From Chitinolyticbacter albus (GTDB lineage Bacteria > Pseudomonadota > Gammaproteobacteria > Burkholderiales > Chitinibacteraceae), in the NCBI RefSeq assembly GCF_024437655.1, contig NZ_JANBVF010000025.1, positions 1 to 64,000 of the forward strand: 64,000 nucleotides of DNA. The letters run 5' to 3'. Below the pieces are notes generated by a model, which did not search any database, was not told where the DNA came from, and was given only the letters and a program-made list of their open reading frames with translations. Positions within the stretch are counted from its first letter, which is position 1, and the number at the start of each line of letters is the position of its first letter. The position numbers and the translations under genes are program-made. Below, one piece after another: positions 45,812 through 55,532 of the stretch.

Positions 45812-46546
45812 TCACATCTGCCTGAACTGCGCCGCAAAACTACGCGACACCGGCAGCACCTCGCTGCGCTGCTTCAGGTGGATGAACTGCCGCCCCAACA
45901 GGTCCCGCTGGATCTTCGCCACCGCCGTGAGGTTCACGATCAGCCCGCGGTGCACCTGCGCGAAACGGTCTGGGGCCAGTTGTGGCAGCAGCTCTTTCAA
46001 GGACGTGCGGATCAGGTGGCGCTCGCTCGCGGTGACCACGTCGGTGTACTTGTTGCTCGCCTCGAAATACACCACCTCGTCGAGCGCGATCAGCCGCGTG
46101 GTGTCTGCGAGGCCCACACTCAGCCAGCTGAGCGTTTGCGTGGCCGGGCGCTGCAGTTGTGCCAGCAGCGCGGCCAGATCGACATCGGGGCGTACGCTCT
46201 GCTGCAGCCGGGCTACGCATAGAGCCAGGCGCGCGTCGTCCACCGGCTTGGTCAGATAATCGACGGCTGCGGCGGAAAACGCAGCGAGCGCGTATTCGTC
46301 GTAGGCGGTGACGAACACGACGCGGGTGCGGCCGGCGGCGGCCGCCACCTGCAGGCCGGTGAGGCCGGGCATGCGGATGTCGAGGAAAGCAAAGTCGGGC
46401 TGATGCTGCGCCAGCGCCGCCACTGCATCGAGCCCGTTGTGCACGGTGGCGACAAGCTGCAGCGTCGGCCACAACGCTTGCAAGCGGCTGGCGAGGTGAC
46501 TGGCCAGCAGCGGCTCGTCGTCGGCGATCAGTGCACTCGGCATCAT
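45812..46546 (-). CDS. LytTR-family response regulator
   Basis: A 244-residue protein with an N-terminal receiver (ALIADDEPLLASHLASRL, phospho-acceptor Asp in FAFLDIRMPGLTG, switch T in VFVTAYDEYAL, Lys in LTKPVD) and a C-terminal LytTR DNA-binding domain (VVYFEASNKYTDVVT, FAQVHRGLIVNLTAVAKI). It overlaps the histidine kinase stop by ATGA. Regulators of this AlgR/LytR type bind direct repeats upstream of their targets. The adjacent ABC-barrel operon is the natural candidate target. Confidence 0.93.
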   Translation of the reverse strand: MMPSALIADDEPLLASHLASRLQALWPTLQLVATVHNGLDAVAALAQHQPDFAFLDIRMPGLTGLQVAAAAGRTRVVFVTAYDEYALAAFSAAAVDYLTKPVDDARLALCVARLQQSVRPDVDLAALLAQLQRPATQTLSWLSVGLADTTRLIALDEVVYFEASNKYTDVVTASERHLIRTSLKELLPQLAPDRFAQVHRGLIVNLTAVAKIQRDLLGRQFIHLKQRSEVLPVSRSFAAQFRQM

Positions 46547-47595
46547 GGCTCCCGGTAAGGTAGGGTCAGTTCGGCGACGACGCCGCTCGGGGTGTGGGCG
46601 TGCAACGTCAGCCGCCCGGCCTCGCCATACAGGCTGGTCAGGCGAGCACGCACGTTGGCAAGGCCCACGCCGCCGCTCGCTGCTACATCGAGCAGGCCCA
46701 CGCCGCTGTCGGTCACTACCAGCCGCAGCAACTCGCCCTCGCGCCGGGCGGAAACGATCACTACGCCGCCGGCCACCGCGGGTTCAATGCCGTGCTGCAG
46801 CGCGTTCTCGACCAGCGGTTGCAACAGCAGCGGTGGCAGCAGTGCGGCCTGCAGCGCTGCGGGCACCTCGAGCCGATATTGCAGCCGCTGTTGCAACCGC
46901 ACCTGGGCGATGGCGAGCAGCTTGGTGACCAACTCCAGCTCGTCGGCCAGCGTCGCCACCGGCCTGCGGGTGCGGTCGAGGCTGGCGCGCAGATAGCCGT
47001 TCAGGTGGCCCAGCAGCGTCTGCGCCAACGGCGGGTCCTGCGCGATCAGGCTTTGCACGTTGGCCAGCGTGTTGAAGAGGAAATGCGGCTCGATCTGCGC
47101 CTGCAACAATGCGAGCTGGGCGCCGGCTTCGGCCGCGCGCGCGTCGCTGGCGCGCTGCTGTTCGGCGGCGAGCTCTGCGCGATACTCCGCATTGCGTATC
47201 GTCAGCGAGATCACCACGGTGGCGGCGATCGCGATCACCAAACAGGTCAGCAGTATCCGCCACTGCGTCAGCGGATTCACCAGCAGCTGGGTCACGTCGT
47301 AGACGCCGAGCCAGGCCGCGAGCTTGAAGCCGATCCAGACCCCCACCGGTACCGAAACCAGATGTACCGTCGCGCGTGGAATGCGCGGTATCCGCTCGAG
47401 CAAGCCGTGGCCGCTCCAGATCGAGACGCCGATGGCATTGGCCAGTATCAGGTTGTCGAGGACGCTGTTGTGGGAGTTCACGGCGATGAGCAGCAACGCG
47501 ACCATCTGGTTCACGATCAGCAGCAGCGTGATGCCACGCCAGTGCGGCATCGCCGGTGTGCAATGCCGAATGGCCCAAACGCTCCTCAGACTCAT
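46543..47595 (-). CDS. LytS-type sensor histidine kinase
   Basis: This 350-residue protein has four N-terminal membrane segments (about residues 15-140), a short coiled coil rich in Ala/Glu/Arg, and a His_kinase domain with LLQAQIEPHFLFNTLANVQS (phospho-acceptor His). An HATPase end follows, with LLLQPLVENALQHGIEP and GGVGLANVRARL. It is the partner of the LytTR regulator by overlap. Its start codon is only 13 bases from the left end of the MITE-like element, so its promoter must be inside or beyond that element. Confidence 0.93.
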   Translation of the reverse strand: MSLRSVWAIRHCTPAMPHWRGITLLLIVNQMVALLLIAVNSHNSVLDNLILANAIGVSIWSGHGLLERIPRIPRATVHLVSVPVGVWIGFKLAAWLGVYDVTQLLVNPLTQWRILLTCLVIAIAATVVISLTIRNAEYRAELAAEQQRASDARAAEAGAQLALLQAQIEPHFLFNTLANVQSLIAQDPPLAQTLLGHLNGYLRASLDRTRRPVATLADELELVTKLLAIAQVRLQQRLQYRLEVPAALQAALLPPLLLQPLVENALQHGIEPAVAGGVVIVSARREGELLRLVVTDSGVGLLDVAASGGVGLANVRARLTSLYGEAGRLTLHAHTPSGVVAELTLPYREP

Positions 47596-47608
47596 CGTTG
47601 TTCCACTT

Positions 47609-47876
47609 AGAACCTGTTTACGATCTTTTCACGCCAGCGTTCGCGGCAATGCTGATAGCGAGCACGGCACGAGGCGCGCCGTGGTACGGGTACCAGCAGC
47701 GGCTCGTAACGCCGTGCGCTGTCGGCAATGTCGCGAACCCGAAGGGCTGCCCCGAAAAACGGTCATTCACTGCGTTGCACTCCTTGCCAATAACAGCGTT
47801 ATTGGCTGTGTCGTACGCCTTGTGCCTGACCGTTTTACGGGGCAGCGCTGGCGCGAAAAGATCGTAAACAGGTTCT
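47609..47876. mobile_element. MITE-like element, 268 bp with 31-bp terminal inverted repeats
   Basis: The ends AGAACCTGTTTACGATCTTT and onward (47609-47639, and complement at 47846-47876) agree in 30 of 31 bases. A second inverted pair, CTGCCCCGAAAAACGGTCA with TGACCGTTTTACGGGGCAG, and a central palindrome GCCAATAACAGCGTTATTGG make a nested cruciform. There is no open frame for a transposase. A target-site duplication is not obvious. The right end lies exactly in the stop codon of the outer-membrane barrel gene and supplies its last base. Confidence 0.75.
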
Positions 47877-49153
47877 CAAAAATAGTGGGTCAGCGCCAGT
47901 TGCCAGCGCTGCCTTGCCGGAGCCGCACCGTAGTTGGAGAGCGCCTCGCCGTGGTTATACAGCCATTGCGCGGTCAGATCGGCCACGCTCGTGCGCCAGC
48001 GCGCCTGCAGCCAGGCCTGCCAGCTGGCGTCGACCAGATCGCGCCGCCAGTAGCCTGCGAGATCGAGCCCGGCCACGCCGGCATCCTGCCAGCTCGCGTA
48101 CAGCATGGCGGACTCGCGCGTGGCCAGCGCCTGCCGCGTACCTAACAGCTGGCGATAACGTGCGTAATCGGCCGCAGCCCCCTGCTGCGCATCATTCTGC
48201 AGTGCTTTCCATTGATCCGCATCCGCGGCAGCGTTGTCGCGCTGGTACTCCAGGGTGACCGAGAGCTTGAACGCGGTGGTCCAGGTGGCGCCCGCCACCC
48301 AGGCCGCGCGAAAGGCCGCGTCGTCCTCGCCTTGCGAGCGCGCCAAGAGCGAGCTCTGGCGGCCACCGGCAAACTCGACATAGCCGACCATGGCGTCGTT
48401 CAGCAGCACGCTCCAGTTCATCCCGGCAAGTACGCTGCCGGGCTCGCTATACAGTAGCCATTGCGGATCGATCAGCTCGCTGAAGCGATGGCTCGCCACC
48501 AGTAGCCAGCGTTCAAACGGATTGGTGGCGCCGAGGTTGAGGCTGATGCCATCGTCGCTGGGCTCGCCCCCGAGTTCGGGCGACCAGATCGCCGTCAGCG
48601 CGCCGCTATCCCACAAGCGCTGGCCGCGCAGCAACACGCTGCCCTGGCGATTCTCACGCAGCGCCTGAGGGTCGGCGCTGGTCACCGAGCGCAAGGCGCC
48701 CACCTTGAAGAAATCGCTGGGGTTGTAACCCAGGCCCGCGCCGTAGCGCACATTGACACGCCCCAGATCGACGGCGGTCTGCGCGTCGGGCTGCCAGCCC
48801 AGATAAGCCTCGCGCAGCGTATTGATCGCGCGGTCGGCCTGCCCCGACCAGGCCCAGCCGTCGAGCCGGTCCGACAGCACCAGCCGCCAGCCCGGCGCCA
48901 GGGCGGTATCGAGCACCGCGTCGAGCGAGAGTCGGGCGCTGTCCGGCACATCGGCTTCGGCGCGGGGCTGGGCCAGGCCTACAGCGAATTCAGCGTAGCC
49001 CCGCCAGTCGCGCTGCTCGGGCGCAGCGCTCGGTGCTTGCGGCTGGTCCGCCAGCTGCAGCGCCGCATCGTCGGCATCGATCGCCTGCGCCACGGGCGCG
49101 ACGCACAGCAGGGCAAAGGTTGCGGCGCGCAGGGTCATGGCGTGCATGGTCAC
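47876..49153 (-). CDS. Outer-membrane beta-barrel protein
   Basis: This protein of about 425 residues has a signal peptide (TLRAATFALLCVAPVAQA, cut before IDADD) and alternating amphipathic strands throughout (WRLVLSDRLDGWAWSG, WLLYSEPGSVLAGMNWSVLL). The last strand, LALTHYF, ends in the C-terminal Phe typical of BAM substrates. Motifs such as DLGRVNVRYGAGLGYNPSDFF recall alginate-export/OprD-like barrels, but I cannot name the family. It overlaps the LolA-like gene by four bases and is the last gene of the ABC operon. The MITE-like element begins in its stop codon. Confidence 0.8.
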   Translation of the reverse strand: MTMHAMTLRAATFALLCVAPVAQAIDADDAALQLADQPQAPSAAPEQRDWRGYAEFAVGLAQPRAEADVPDSARLSLDAVLDTALAPGWRLVLSDRLDGWAWSGQADRAINTLREAYLGWQPDAQTAVDLGRVNVRYGAGLGYNPSDFFKVGALRSVTSADPQALRENRQGSVLLRGQRLWDSGALTAIWSPELGGEPSDDGISLNLGATNPFERWLLVASHRFSELIDPQWLLYSEPGSVLAGMNWSVLLNDAMVGYVEFAGGRQSSLLARSQGEDDAAFRAAWVAGATWTTAFKLSVTLEYQRDNAAADADQWKALQNDAQQGAAADYARYRQLLGTRQALATRESAMLYASWQDAGVAGLDLAGYWRRDLVDASWQAWLQARWRTSVADLTAQWLYNHGEALSNYGAAPARQRWQLALTHYF

Positions 49154-49914
49154 TGCGGCTTGAAGCGCGGCAGGTAGTCGCGCTGCAGCCAGCTCTCGGG
49201 CACGTCGCGCCAGGCGTAGTCGTCAAAGCGCATCACCGTGACCCAGTTGGGATCGAGCCCGTCGATGATCACCGTCTCGGTCGGCCGCACCACGCCCAAC
49301 TGCGACTGGTAGCGCCGATAGTAGGCCGTCTTGAGCAGCCCGCCGCTCTGGGCGTAGAAGCGCGCCTTGATCGGCCGGCTGTTGCCGGTGTCGAGCCAGT
49401 ATTCGATACGGTGGTAGGTCACGTCCGGCGCGCGGGCGGCAAGCTCCAGCTTGTAGGCGTGGCGCGGCTGGCGATCGCCATCGATGATGTCCTCCTCGCC
49501 GGCGAGGCGCGCGCTGTAGTCGCCAGCCAGGTTCACCGTGACCACGTCGCCATTGGCGGCCTGCCCCAACAGGCGCTGCTGCGGCGAGATGCGGATGGTG
49601 GCCTTGCTGGACGGATCGTGGAACCACAGGTCGTTGCCGCTTTTGAGCATCAGCTTGCCGGCATCGCGCGCTGGCGCCTCGAAGCGCAGCAGGCTGCGGA
49701 ACTGGCCCGAGCCGCGCTCGGCACGTGAGTAGACCGCCAGCGTGCTGGTTTCCTGCTGCTTGCCGTTGCGATACTCGATCAGCGTGGTGGTGAGGCCAAA
49801 GGACTGGTCCGGATTGCGGACGGCGTCGCTCGCGGCCAGCAACGACTGCGCATCGGGGGCGGCCTGTACCGCCGCAGCGGCCAGCAGGATCAGCGAGCCC
49901 AGCCATAGTTGCAT
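49150..49914 (-). CDS. Outer-membrane lipoprotein-sorting (LolA-like, PF17131-type) periplasmic protein
   Basis: This 254-residue protein has a signal peptide (MQLWLGSLILLAAAAVQA) and a LolA/LolB-like half-barrel: RFEAPARDAGKLMLKSGNDL, WFHDPSSKATIRISPQQRLL, GDYSARLAGEEDIID, YHRIEYWLDTGNSRPIKARF. The start is the ATG at 49914 with AAGGAG six bases upstream. Such proteins sit next to FtsX-type permeases and carry lipophilic cargo through the periplasm. The neighbours upstream (permease) and downstream (outer-membrane barrel) fit that model. Confidence 0.88.
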   Translation of the reverse strand: MQLWLGSLILLAAAAVQAAPDAQSLLAASDAVRNPDQSFGLTTTLIEYRNGKQQETSTLAVYSRAERGSGQFRSLLRFEAPARDAGKLMLKSGNDLWFHDPSSKATIRISPQQRLLGQAANGDVVTVNLAGDYSARLAGEEDIIDGDRQPRHAYKLELAARAPDVTYHRIEYWLDTGNSRPIKARFYAQSGGLLKTAYYRRYQSQLGVVRPTETVIIDGLDPNWVTVMRFDDYAWRDVPESWLQRDYLPRFKPQ

Positions 49915-49924
49915 GGTTTTCTCC

Positions 49925-51313
49925 TTAAACATGGCGCAGTGCCTCGACGATCTCCAACCGCGCGGCGCGGCGCGCTGGCCACCAGGCCGAAATCACGGCC
50001 ACCAGCGCGAGGCCCACGGCAGTGCTGATCACCATGGTCCACTCGCCCGCGACGCGGACCTGCAGCGCCACTGGCGTGCTATTGCCCGGCGGAGTCCAGG
50101 AGAGGCCGGCATGATTGACCAGCCAAGCCAGGCCCAGCGCGACCAGCGCGCCCGCCACGCTACCGACGATGCCGAGCAGCAGGCCCTCGCTGACAAACAG
50201 GCGGCGGATGCCGCCTCGGCGCAAGCCCAGTGCGCGCAGGGTGCCGATCTCGGTGGTGCGCTCGACCACGGCCATGCTCATGGTGTTGCTGACGGTGAAC
50301 AGCACGATCACGCCGATCAGCAAGGCGATAAAGCTGAAGATCGCCGCGAACATGCCGGTGATCTGGCCGTACTGCGGGTTGAGCGTAGCAAAGTCGACCA
50401 CGGCAAGCTGCGCTTGCGGGAAGCGCGCCTTCAACAACGCCGTCAGGCGCTCACGGGCCTGTGGCAGCAAAGCGGTGTGCTTGAGCTGTATCACGATGGC
50501 AGTGGCACGCGGCGCCTCGTTGCCATAGACCAGCCGCTGCGCGGCGGGCAGGTGCAGTTGCACAAAGAGGTCGTCGAACTCCTTCACCCCCTGCACCTCG
50601 GCGGCAACCACATCGAGCCGCGCCACGTTCGGTGCACCATGCGCATTGGCGGCCAAGAGCTCGATCTGCGGCCCGTCCGACCCGGCGGCAGCGGCGGGTG
50701 CATCAGCGGCCGCCAGCGCGGCGATGTCGCCCGGTACCGCGGCGCCGTCTGCTAGCGTGGGCTGCGGCATGGGGCAATCGCGCACCTTGAGCGGGCCGCA
50801 CAGCTGCAGCACGCGAGCAACGCCAGTGCCGATCACGGCAGCCTGCGGCGCCGTGCCGGTGAGCGCCAGCGTGCGGGGGTGCCCCGGAAAGCTGTAGTCG
50901 TTCCAGAGCCGCAAGCGGTTCTGGTCGGCGACGACCACCCCGCTGCCCAGCACCGTGCGCGAGACGCCGGCGGCGTAGTTGCCGGCGATGCCGCCGAGGC
51001 TCAGCGTCGGCGTTACCACAGTCAGCATGCTGGCCAGTAGCGGATCGGACTTGATCGCGGCAATCAGCGCATCCGGATCGGCGATGCCGTAGGCGGCTGG
51101 GTTGCCGCTGCCGAACAGGAAGTAGTCCTTGTGCTGCACCTGCAGGTGGCCGGCACGCCGCACGTAGTCGGTCTGCAGCCCCAGGTTGATGGTGCGGATA
51201 TAGCCGCCGAACAGCAGCACGGCGACCACGCCGACCACCATGGCGAACAGGGTGGTGGCGGAACGGCGGCGATTGCGCGCAAGGTTGCGTGCCGCCAATT
51301 GCATCGTTTTCAT
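49925..51313 (-). CDS. FtsX/MacB-type ABC transporter permease
   Basis: This 462-residue protein has the fold of LolC/E and MacB: an N-terminal TM helix after NLARNRRRSATTLFAMVVGV, a periplasmic domain of about 240 residues, and three C-terminal TM helices containing VSNTMSMAVVERTTEIGTLR (coupling helix) and ISAWWPARRAARLEIVEAL. The periplasmic domain has an Ala/Asp-rich insertion (AALAAADAPAAAAGSDG). It needs the ATPase encoded two genes upstream. It probably extracts a lipid or lipoprotein from the inner membrane. Confidence 0.93.
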   Translation of the reverse strand: MKTMQLAARNLARNRRRSATTLFAMVVGVVAVLLFGGYIRTINLGLQTDYVRRAGHLQVQHKDYFLFGSGNPAAYGIADPDALIAAIKSDPLLASMLTVVTPTLSLGGIAGNYAAGVSRTVLGSGVVVADQNRLRLWNDYSFPGHPRTLALTGTAPQAAVIGTGVARVLQLCGPLKVRDCPMPQPTLADGAAVPGDIAALAAADAPAAAAGSDGPQIELLAANAHGAPNVARLDVVAAEVQGVKEFDDLFVQLHLPAAQRLVYGNEAPRATAIVIQLKHTALLPQARERLTALLKARFPQAQLAVVDFATLNPQYGQITGMFAAIFSFIALLIGVIVLFTVSNTMSMAVVERTTEIGTLRALGLRRGGIRRLFVSEGLLLGIVGSVAGALVALGLAWLVNHAGLSWTPPGNSTPVALQVRVAGEWTMVISTAVGLALVAVISAWWPARRAARLEIVEALRHV

Positions 51314-51334
51314 TGTTTTGTCCTCACTTGGACA

Positions 51335-51712
51335 TCAATCAAGGGAGAGCCAGCGCCCGGGAGTGAGCGCGGCGAATAATCCGGCGCCGACCGCGCCCCA
51401 GTAGGCACCCAGCACCCAGCTGCGGTGATGCGCGATGCGGCCTTGCCGTACTGCGCTCCAGCTCGCCCAGATGCACCACAGCACCCACAGCGACAGCAAA
51501 TGGATAGCGCCGAGGCCAAACCACTGCGGCGCAAAACCGTGCAAGCCGAACGACGACAGCGCAACGATCAACATCGCGATCAGCCAGGAGCGGCCCAGCC
51601 AGCGATGCGCCACGCCGCCCTTATGCCGAAGCAGCTGCACGCCGCCGGCGAGCAGCACCCAGAGCGCGGCTGCGAGATGCACCATCGTCCAGGGGCCGGG
51701 CGCCGCGTTCAT
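51335..51712 (-). CDS. DUF2306-type membrane protein
   Basis: This 125-residue protein has four membrane segments with conserved His residues: MVHLAAALWVLLAGGVQLL, RHKGGVAHRWLGRSWLIAML, SSFGLHGFAPQWFGLGAIH, QGRIAHHRSWVLGAYWGA. This is the DUF2306 pattern (haem-like His spacing, function not established). It lies between the ATPase and permease genes and overlaps the ATPase stop by four bases. It is unusual as a member of a Lol-like operon. Confidence 0.8.
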   Translation of the reverse strand: MNAAPGPWTMVHLAAALWVLLAGGVQLLRHKGGVAHRWLGRSWLIAMLIVALSSFGLHGFAPQWFGLGAIHLLSLWVLWCIWASWSAVRQGRIAHHRSWVLGAYWGAVGAGLFAALTPGRWLSLD

Positions 51713-52410
51713 TGCACCGCTCCAGCACGTTGGCGCTCGATGCCGGTGATGGCGCCATCGCGGATATGGATGGCATCGTCGGCCTGCGCCAGCACCTGCG
51801 GATCGTGCGACGAGAACACGAAGCTGACGTGGTAGTCGCGCTGCATCTGCCGCATCAGTTCGAGAATGGCAGCGCCGGTGTGGCTATCGAGGTTGGCGGT
51901 GGGCTCGTCCGCCAGCACCAGCTGCGGGCTGGTCGCCAGCGCGCGGGCAATCGCCACGCGCTGGCGCTGCCCACCCGAGAGCTGGCCGGGACGGTTACGC
52001 GCCTTGTCCGCCAGCCCGACTGCGGCGAGCAGCTCGGTGACACGCGCACGGCGCTGGGCGGCCGAGACGCCCGCGAGCACCAGCGGATACTCGACGTTCT
52101 CGTACGCCGTGAGCACCGGCAACAGGTTGAAGTTCTGGAAAATGAACCCGATGTGCCGCGCACGGAAATCGGACAGCGCATCGTCACGCAGCGTGGCGAG
52201 ATCGGTGCCATGGATGGTGATGCGGCCGGTATCGGCGCGATCGATGCCGCCAATCAGGTTGAGCAGCGTGGTCTTGCCGCTGCCCGACGGCCCGGACAGC
52301 ACGGTGAAACAATCGGCGTTGAGTTCGAGATCGATGCCGGCAATGGCCGGTACATCGAGCTCGCCCAGCCGGTAGTGCTTGCTGACGCCGGATAGGACGA
52401 CGGGATGCAT
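51709..52410 (-). CDS. LolD/MacB-type ABC transporter ATPase
   Basis: This 233-residue ATPase has Walker A GPSGSGKTTLLNLIGGID, the Q-loop in FIFQNFNLLPVLTAYENVEY, signature LSGGQRQRVAIARAL, Walker B LVLADEPTANLDSHTG and the H-loop SSHDPQVLAQ. The sequence matches the MacB/LolD/FtsE group that works with FtsX-type permeases. The start at 52410 is preceded by GGAG at a six-base distance. It is the first gene of the five-gene operon ending with the outer-membrane barrel. Confidence 0.94.
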   Translation of the reverse strand: MHPVVLSGVSKHYRLGELDVPAIAGIDLELNADCFTVLSGPSGSGKTTLLNLIGGIDRADTGRITIHGTDLATLRDDALSDFRARHIGFIFQNFNLLPVLTAYENVEYPLVLAGVSAAQRRARVTELLAAVGLADKARNRPGQLSGGQRQRVAIARALATSPQLVLADEPTANLDSHTGAAILELMRQMQRDYHVSFVFSSHDPQVLAQADDAIHIRDGAITGIERQRAGAVQ

Positions 52411-52526
52411 GGTGGTCTCCGTGATGGGAACACCATGCAATCTATGACATTGACTTCACCAGTTCCTGGGCTTGCGACCAGCTGTCATCCGCCGCGACAA
52501 AACGCCGTCGGCGACGACGAAGTGCG

Positions 52527-52892
52527 TCAGCGTTTGACCGGCAACAGCGGGGTCTTTGCAAGGCGACGCGCATTGGCGCTCACCTTACGATGCACCGGCG
52601 CAATGCCACGCCCCAGCACCCGCTGCCACCGCGTGCGGCCACCCGTGCCGCCCGACCATAGCACGCGCCAGCCGGAGAGCCAGAGCTCCAGCCACATGGC
52701 CCAGCCACCGGTGCTGAAGGCCAGCAGCTTTTCGCTGACCATGCCACCAAATTCGCGCCGATCGCGCGCGCTGGGTTTGGGCCCCGCCAGCGCCATGCGC
52801 GATACCCGATGCGCAATCACCTGCGGCGCGCTCCAGTAAATCTCAGCCAGCTTGAGCGCATTGCGCCACCAGCCTGTCCACCAGTCCAGCAT
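52527..52892 (-). CDS. Small basic Trp-rich protein of unknown function
   Basis: A 121-residue protein. The start at 52892 is fixed by GGAGG six bases upstream and gives the beginning MLDWWTGWWRNALKLAEIYW. It contains SAPQVIAHRVSRMALAGPKP, REFGGMVSEKLLAFSTGGWA and a strongly basic end. It resembles short proteins seen near polyhydroxyalkanoate or phasin genes in betaproteobacteria, but this is only an impression. It has no signal peptide. There is a 116-bp gap to the ABC operon. Confidence 0.6.
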   Translation of the reverse strand: MLDWWTGWWRNALKLAEIYWSAPQVIAHRVSRMALAGPKPSARDRREFGGMVSEKLLAFSTGGWAMWLELWLSGWRVLWSGGTGGRTRWQRVLGRGIAPVHRKVSANARRLAKTPLLPVKR

Positions 52893-52982
52893 GACGAGCC
52901 TCCTTTGTGCGACGCAACAATTCTGCGCCGGCGAGGTAGCATGTGCGGGTGACAATCGATCGGCGGTCGCCCTTTGCGACGA

Positions 52983-54395
52983 CTACAGCCGCTTCACCTG
53001 GCCGCCGCGCCGCTTGAACTCGGCCTGGATCAGCTTGTAGCTATCGATATCGAAAGCGGGACGCGGGTTAGCCAACAGCTCGGGCAGCTCGGCCATGTCG
53101 TTGATCGTGCCGAGATAACACCAGCGATCGATCACGTGCAGCTGCGGCGCCCATTCGTCGCCTTCGGGTATGCCGACCGGCCCCGGATAGGGCCAGCTGG
53201 CGAAGCTATGCTTGGCCAAAGCCGCCAGCACACGCGCATTGTGCACACCGGCGGGCTCCTTGCCGACGCAGGCGCCCTTGCAGCGGCCGACCTGGAAGGC
53301 GAAGCAGGCGCGCGTGCCTTTGCCGGCGCGCGGCTCCAGCTTCAGCACCTGACGGCACAGGTTGAGGCCATCGGCCACCTTCTCCAAGAGCTTGTTCGCC
53401 TCGCGCCGGCTGCGAAATGGCCCGAACACAAAAGGCCGCTCCTCATCGCGAAAATCGAACTCATCAAGGCCGACGAGGCGCGGCTGCAACAGACCCTCCT
53501 CGCCCTCGGCGAACACCCAGGCGCACAGCTCGCGAGTGGCGCGCAAACGGGTGTTGTAGACGGGCTGCAATTCCTTCACCAACCGGGTTTCCAAGAGCAG
53601 CGCGCCAAAGTCGCCCGCACTCTGCTGCCAGTCGATCCGCCGCACCAGCTGCGCCAGCTGCATTTCCTTGTGCGCCTTGTGGTCGCTGGCAAAGTGGCTG
53701 AGCACGCGCTTGCGAATGTTGTTGCTCTTACCCACATAGAGCGGCGTGTCGTTGTCACCGTAAAATATGTAGACGCCCGCGGTGTCTGGCATGTCGTCGA
53801 GCAACAGCGGATCGATCCCGGCGGGCAGGCTGGGCTGACGCGTCAGCTCGGCAATGGCGGCGTGGATCAGCTCGGCCGGGTGATCGCGGCGAGCGGCCTC
53901 AAGAAACTGCAGCAGCAGTTCGGCATCGGTCAGCGCGCGATGGCGCTCGCCGTCGACCTTTAGGCCGTGCCGCGCCACCAGGCTGTCGAGGTTGTGCTTG
54001 TACTCGTTTGGATACAGCTTGCGCGACAGCTTCACCGTGCACAGCACGCGACTGCGTAGGGAGAGACCCACCCGCTTGAATTCGTTGCGCAGAAAGCCGT
54101 AGTCGAAGCGCGCGTTGTGTGCGACGAATACGCGTCCTTCGAGCTTCAGCAGCACTTCCTCGGCGAGCTCCGCAAAGCCCGGCGCGCTCGCCACCATCTC
54201 ACCATTGATGCCGGTCAGGCTCTGGATGAAGCTGGGGATGGGAATGCCGGGGTTGACGAGGCTGGACCAGGCGCGCGCGCCTTGCGCATCGACCTGGACA
54301 ATCCCGATCTCGGTGATCCGGTCACGCGTGGCATTGGCCCCGGTGGTTTCCAGATCGACGAAGACGAGGGGCTCGGAGTAATACGGGTTGTTCAC
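52983..54395 (-). CDS. DnaQ-like 3'-5' exonuclease fused to GIY-YIG (UvrC/Cho-like) endonuclease
   Basis: A protein of about 470 residues. Residues 1-175 are a DEDD exonuclease: FVDLETTGANATRDRITEIG, HNARFDYGFLRNEFKR and HRALTDAELLLQFL. Residues about 205-300 are a GIY-YIG domain: TAGVYIFYGDNDTPLYVGKS, NNIRKRVLSHF and ALLLETRLVKELQP. The rest contains a cysteine region (CFAFQVGRCKGACVGKEPAG) as in Cho/UvrC. It may act in DNA repair, processing nicks made by the GIY-YIG part. The start codon is uncertain; GTG 54395 is preferred because it begins just before the first exonuclease strand. Confidence 0.88.
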   Translation of the reverse strand: MNNPYYSEPLVFVDLETTGANATRDRITEIGIVQVDAQGARAWSSLVNPGIPIPSFIQSLTGINGEMVASAPGFAELAEEVLLKLEGRVFVAHNARFDYGFLRNEFKRVGLSLRSRVLCTVKLSRKLYPNEYKHNLDSLVARHGLKVDGERHRALTDAELLLQFLEAARRDHPAELIHAAIAELTRQPSLPAGIDPLLLDDMPDTAGVYIFYGDNDTPLYVGKSNNIRKRVLSHFASDHKAHKEMQLAQLVRRIDWQQSAGDFGALLLETRLVKELQPVYNTRLRATRELCAWVFAEGEEGLLQPRLVGLDEFDFRDEERPFVFGPFRSRREANKLLEKVADGLNLCRQVLKLEPRAGKGTRACFAFQVGRCKGACVGKEPAGVHNARVLAALAKHSFASWPYPGPVGIPEGDEWAPQLHVIDRWCYLGTINDMAELPELLANPRPAFDIDSYKLIQAEFKRRGGQVKRL

Positions 54396-54529
54396 GGTCA
54401 AAATCCAGATCAGGCAGTCACAGCGTGGCCACACCAGCCCTGCGAGCGCTCATTCGCCCAGTCGCGCAGCCGGAAGTGGCGCGCGCAATGCGCTGTCGAA
54501 ATCCGCCCGCCGGGCTCGCGATCGTGGCG

Positions 54530-55468
<939 letters not shown>

Positions 55469-55532
55469 GGCGGTGTCGGGCGGGCAAAACCCGAGTTTAC
55501 CAGCCCGGCCCCGGTTGCCGGGGACGGCCTGC

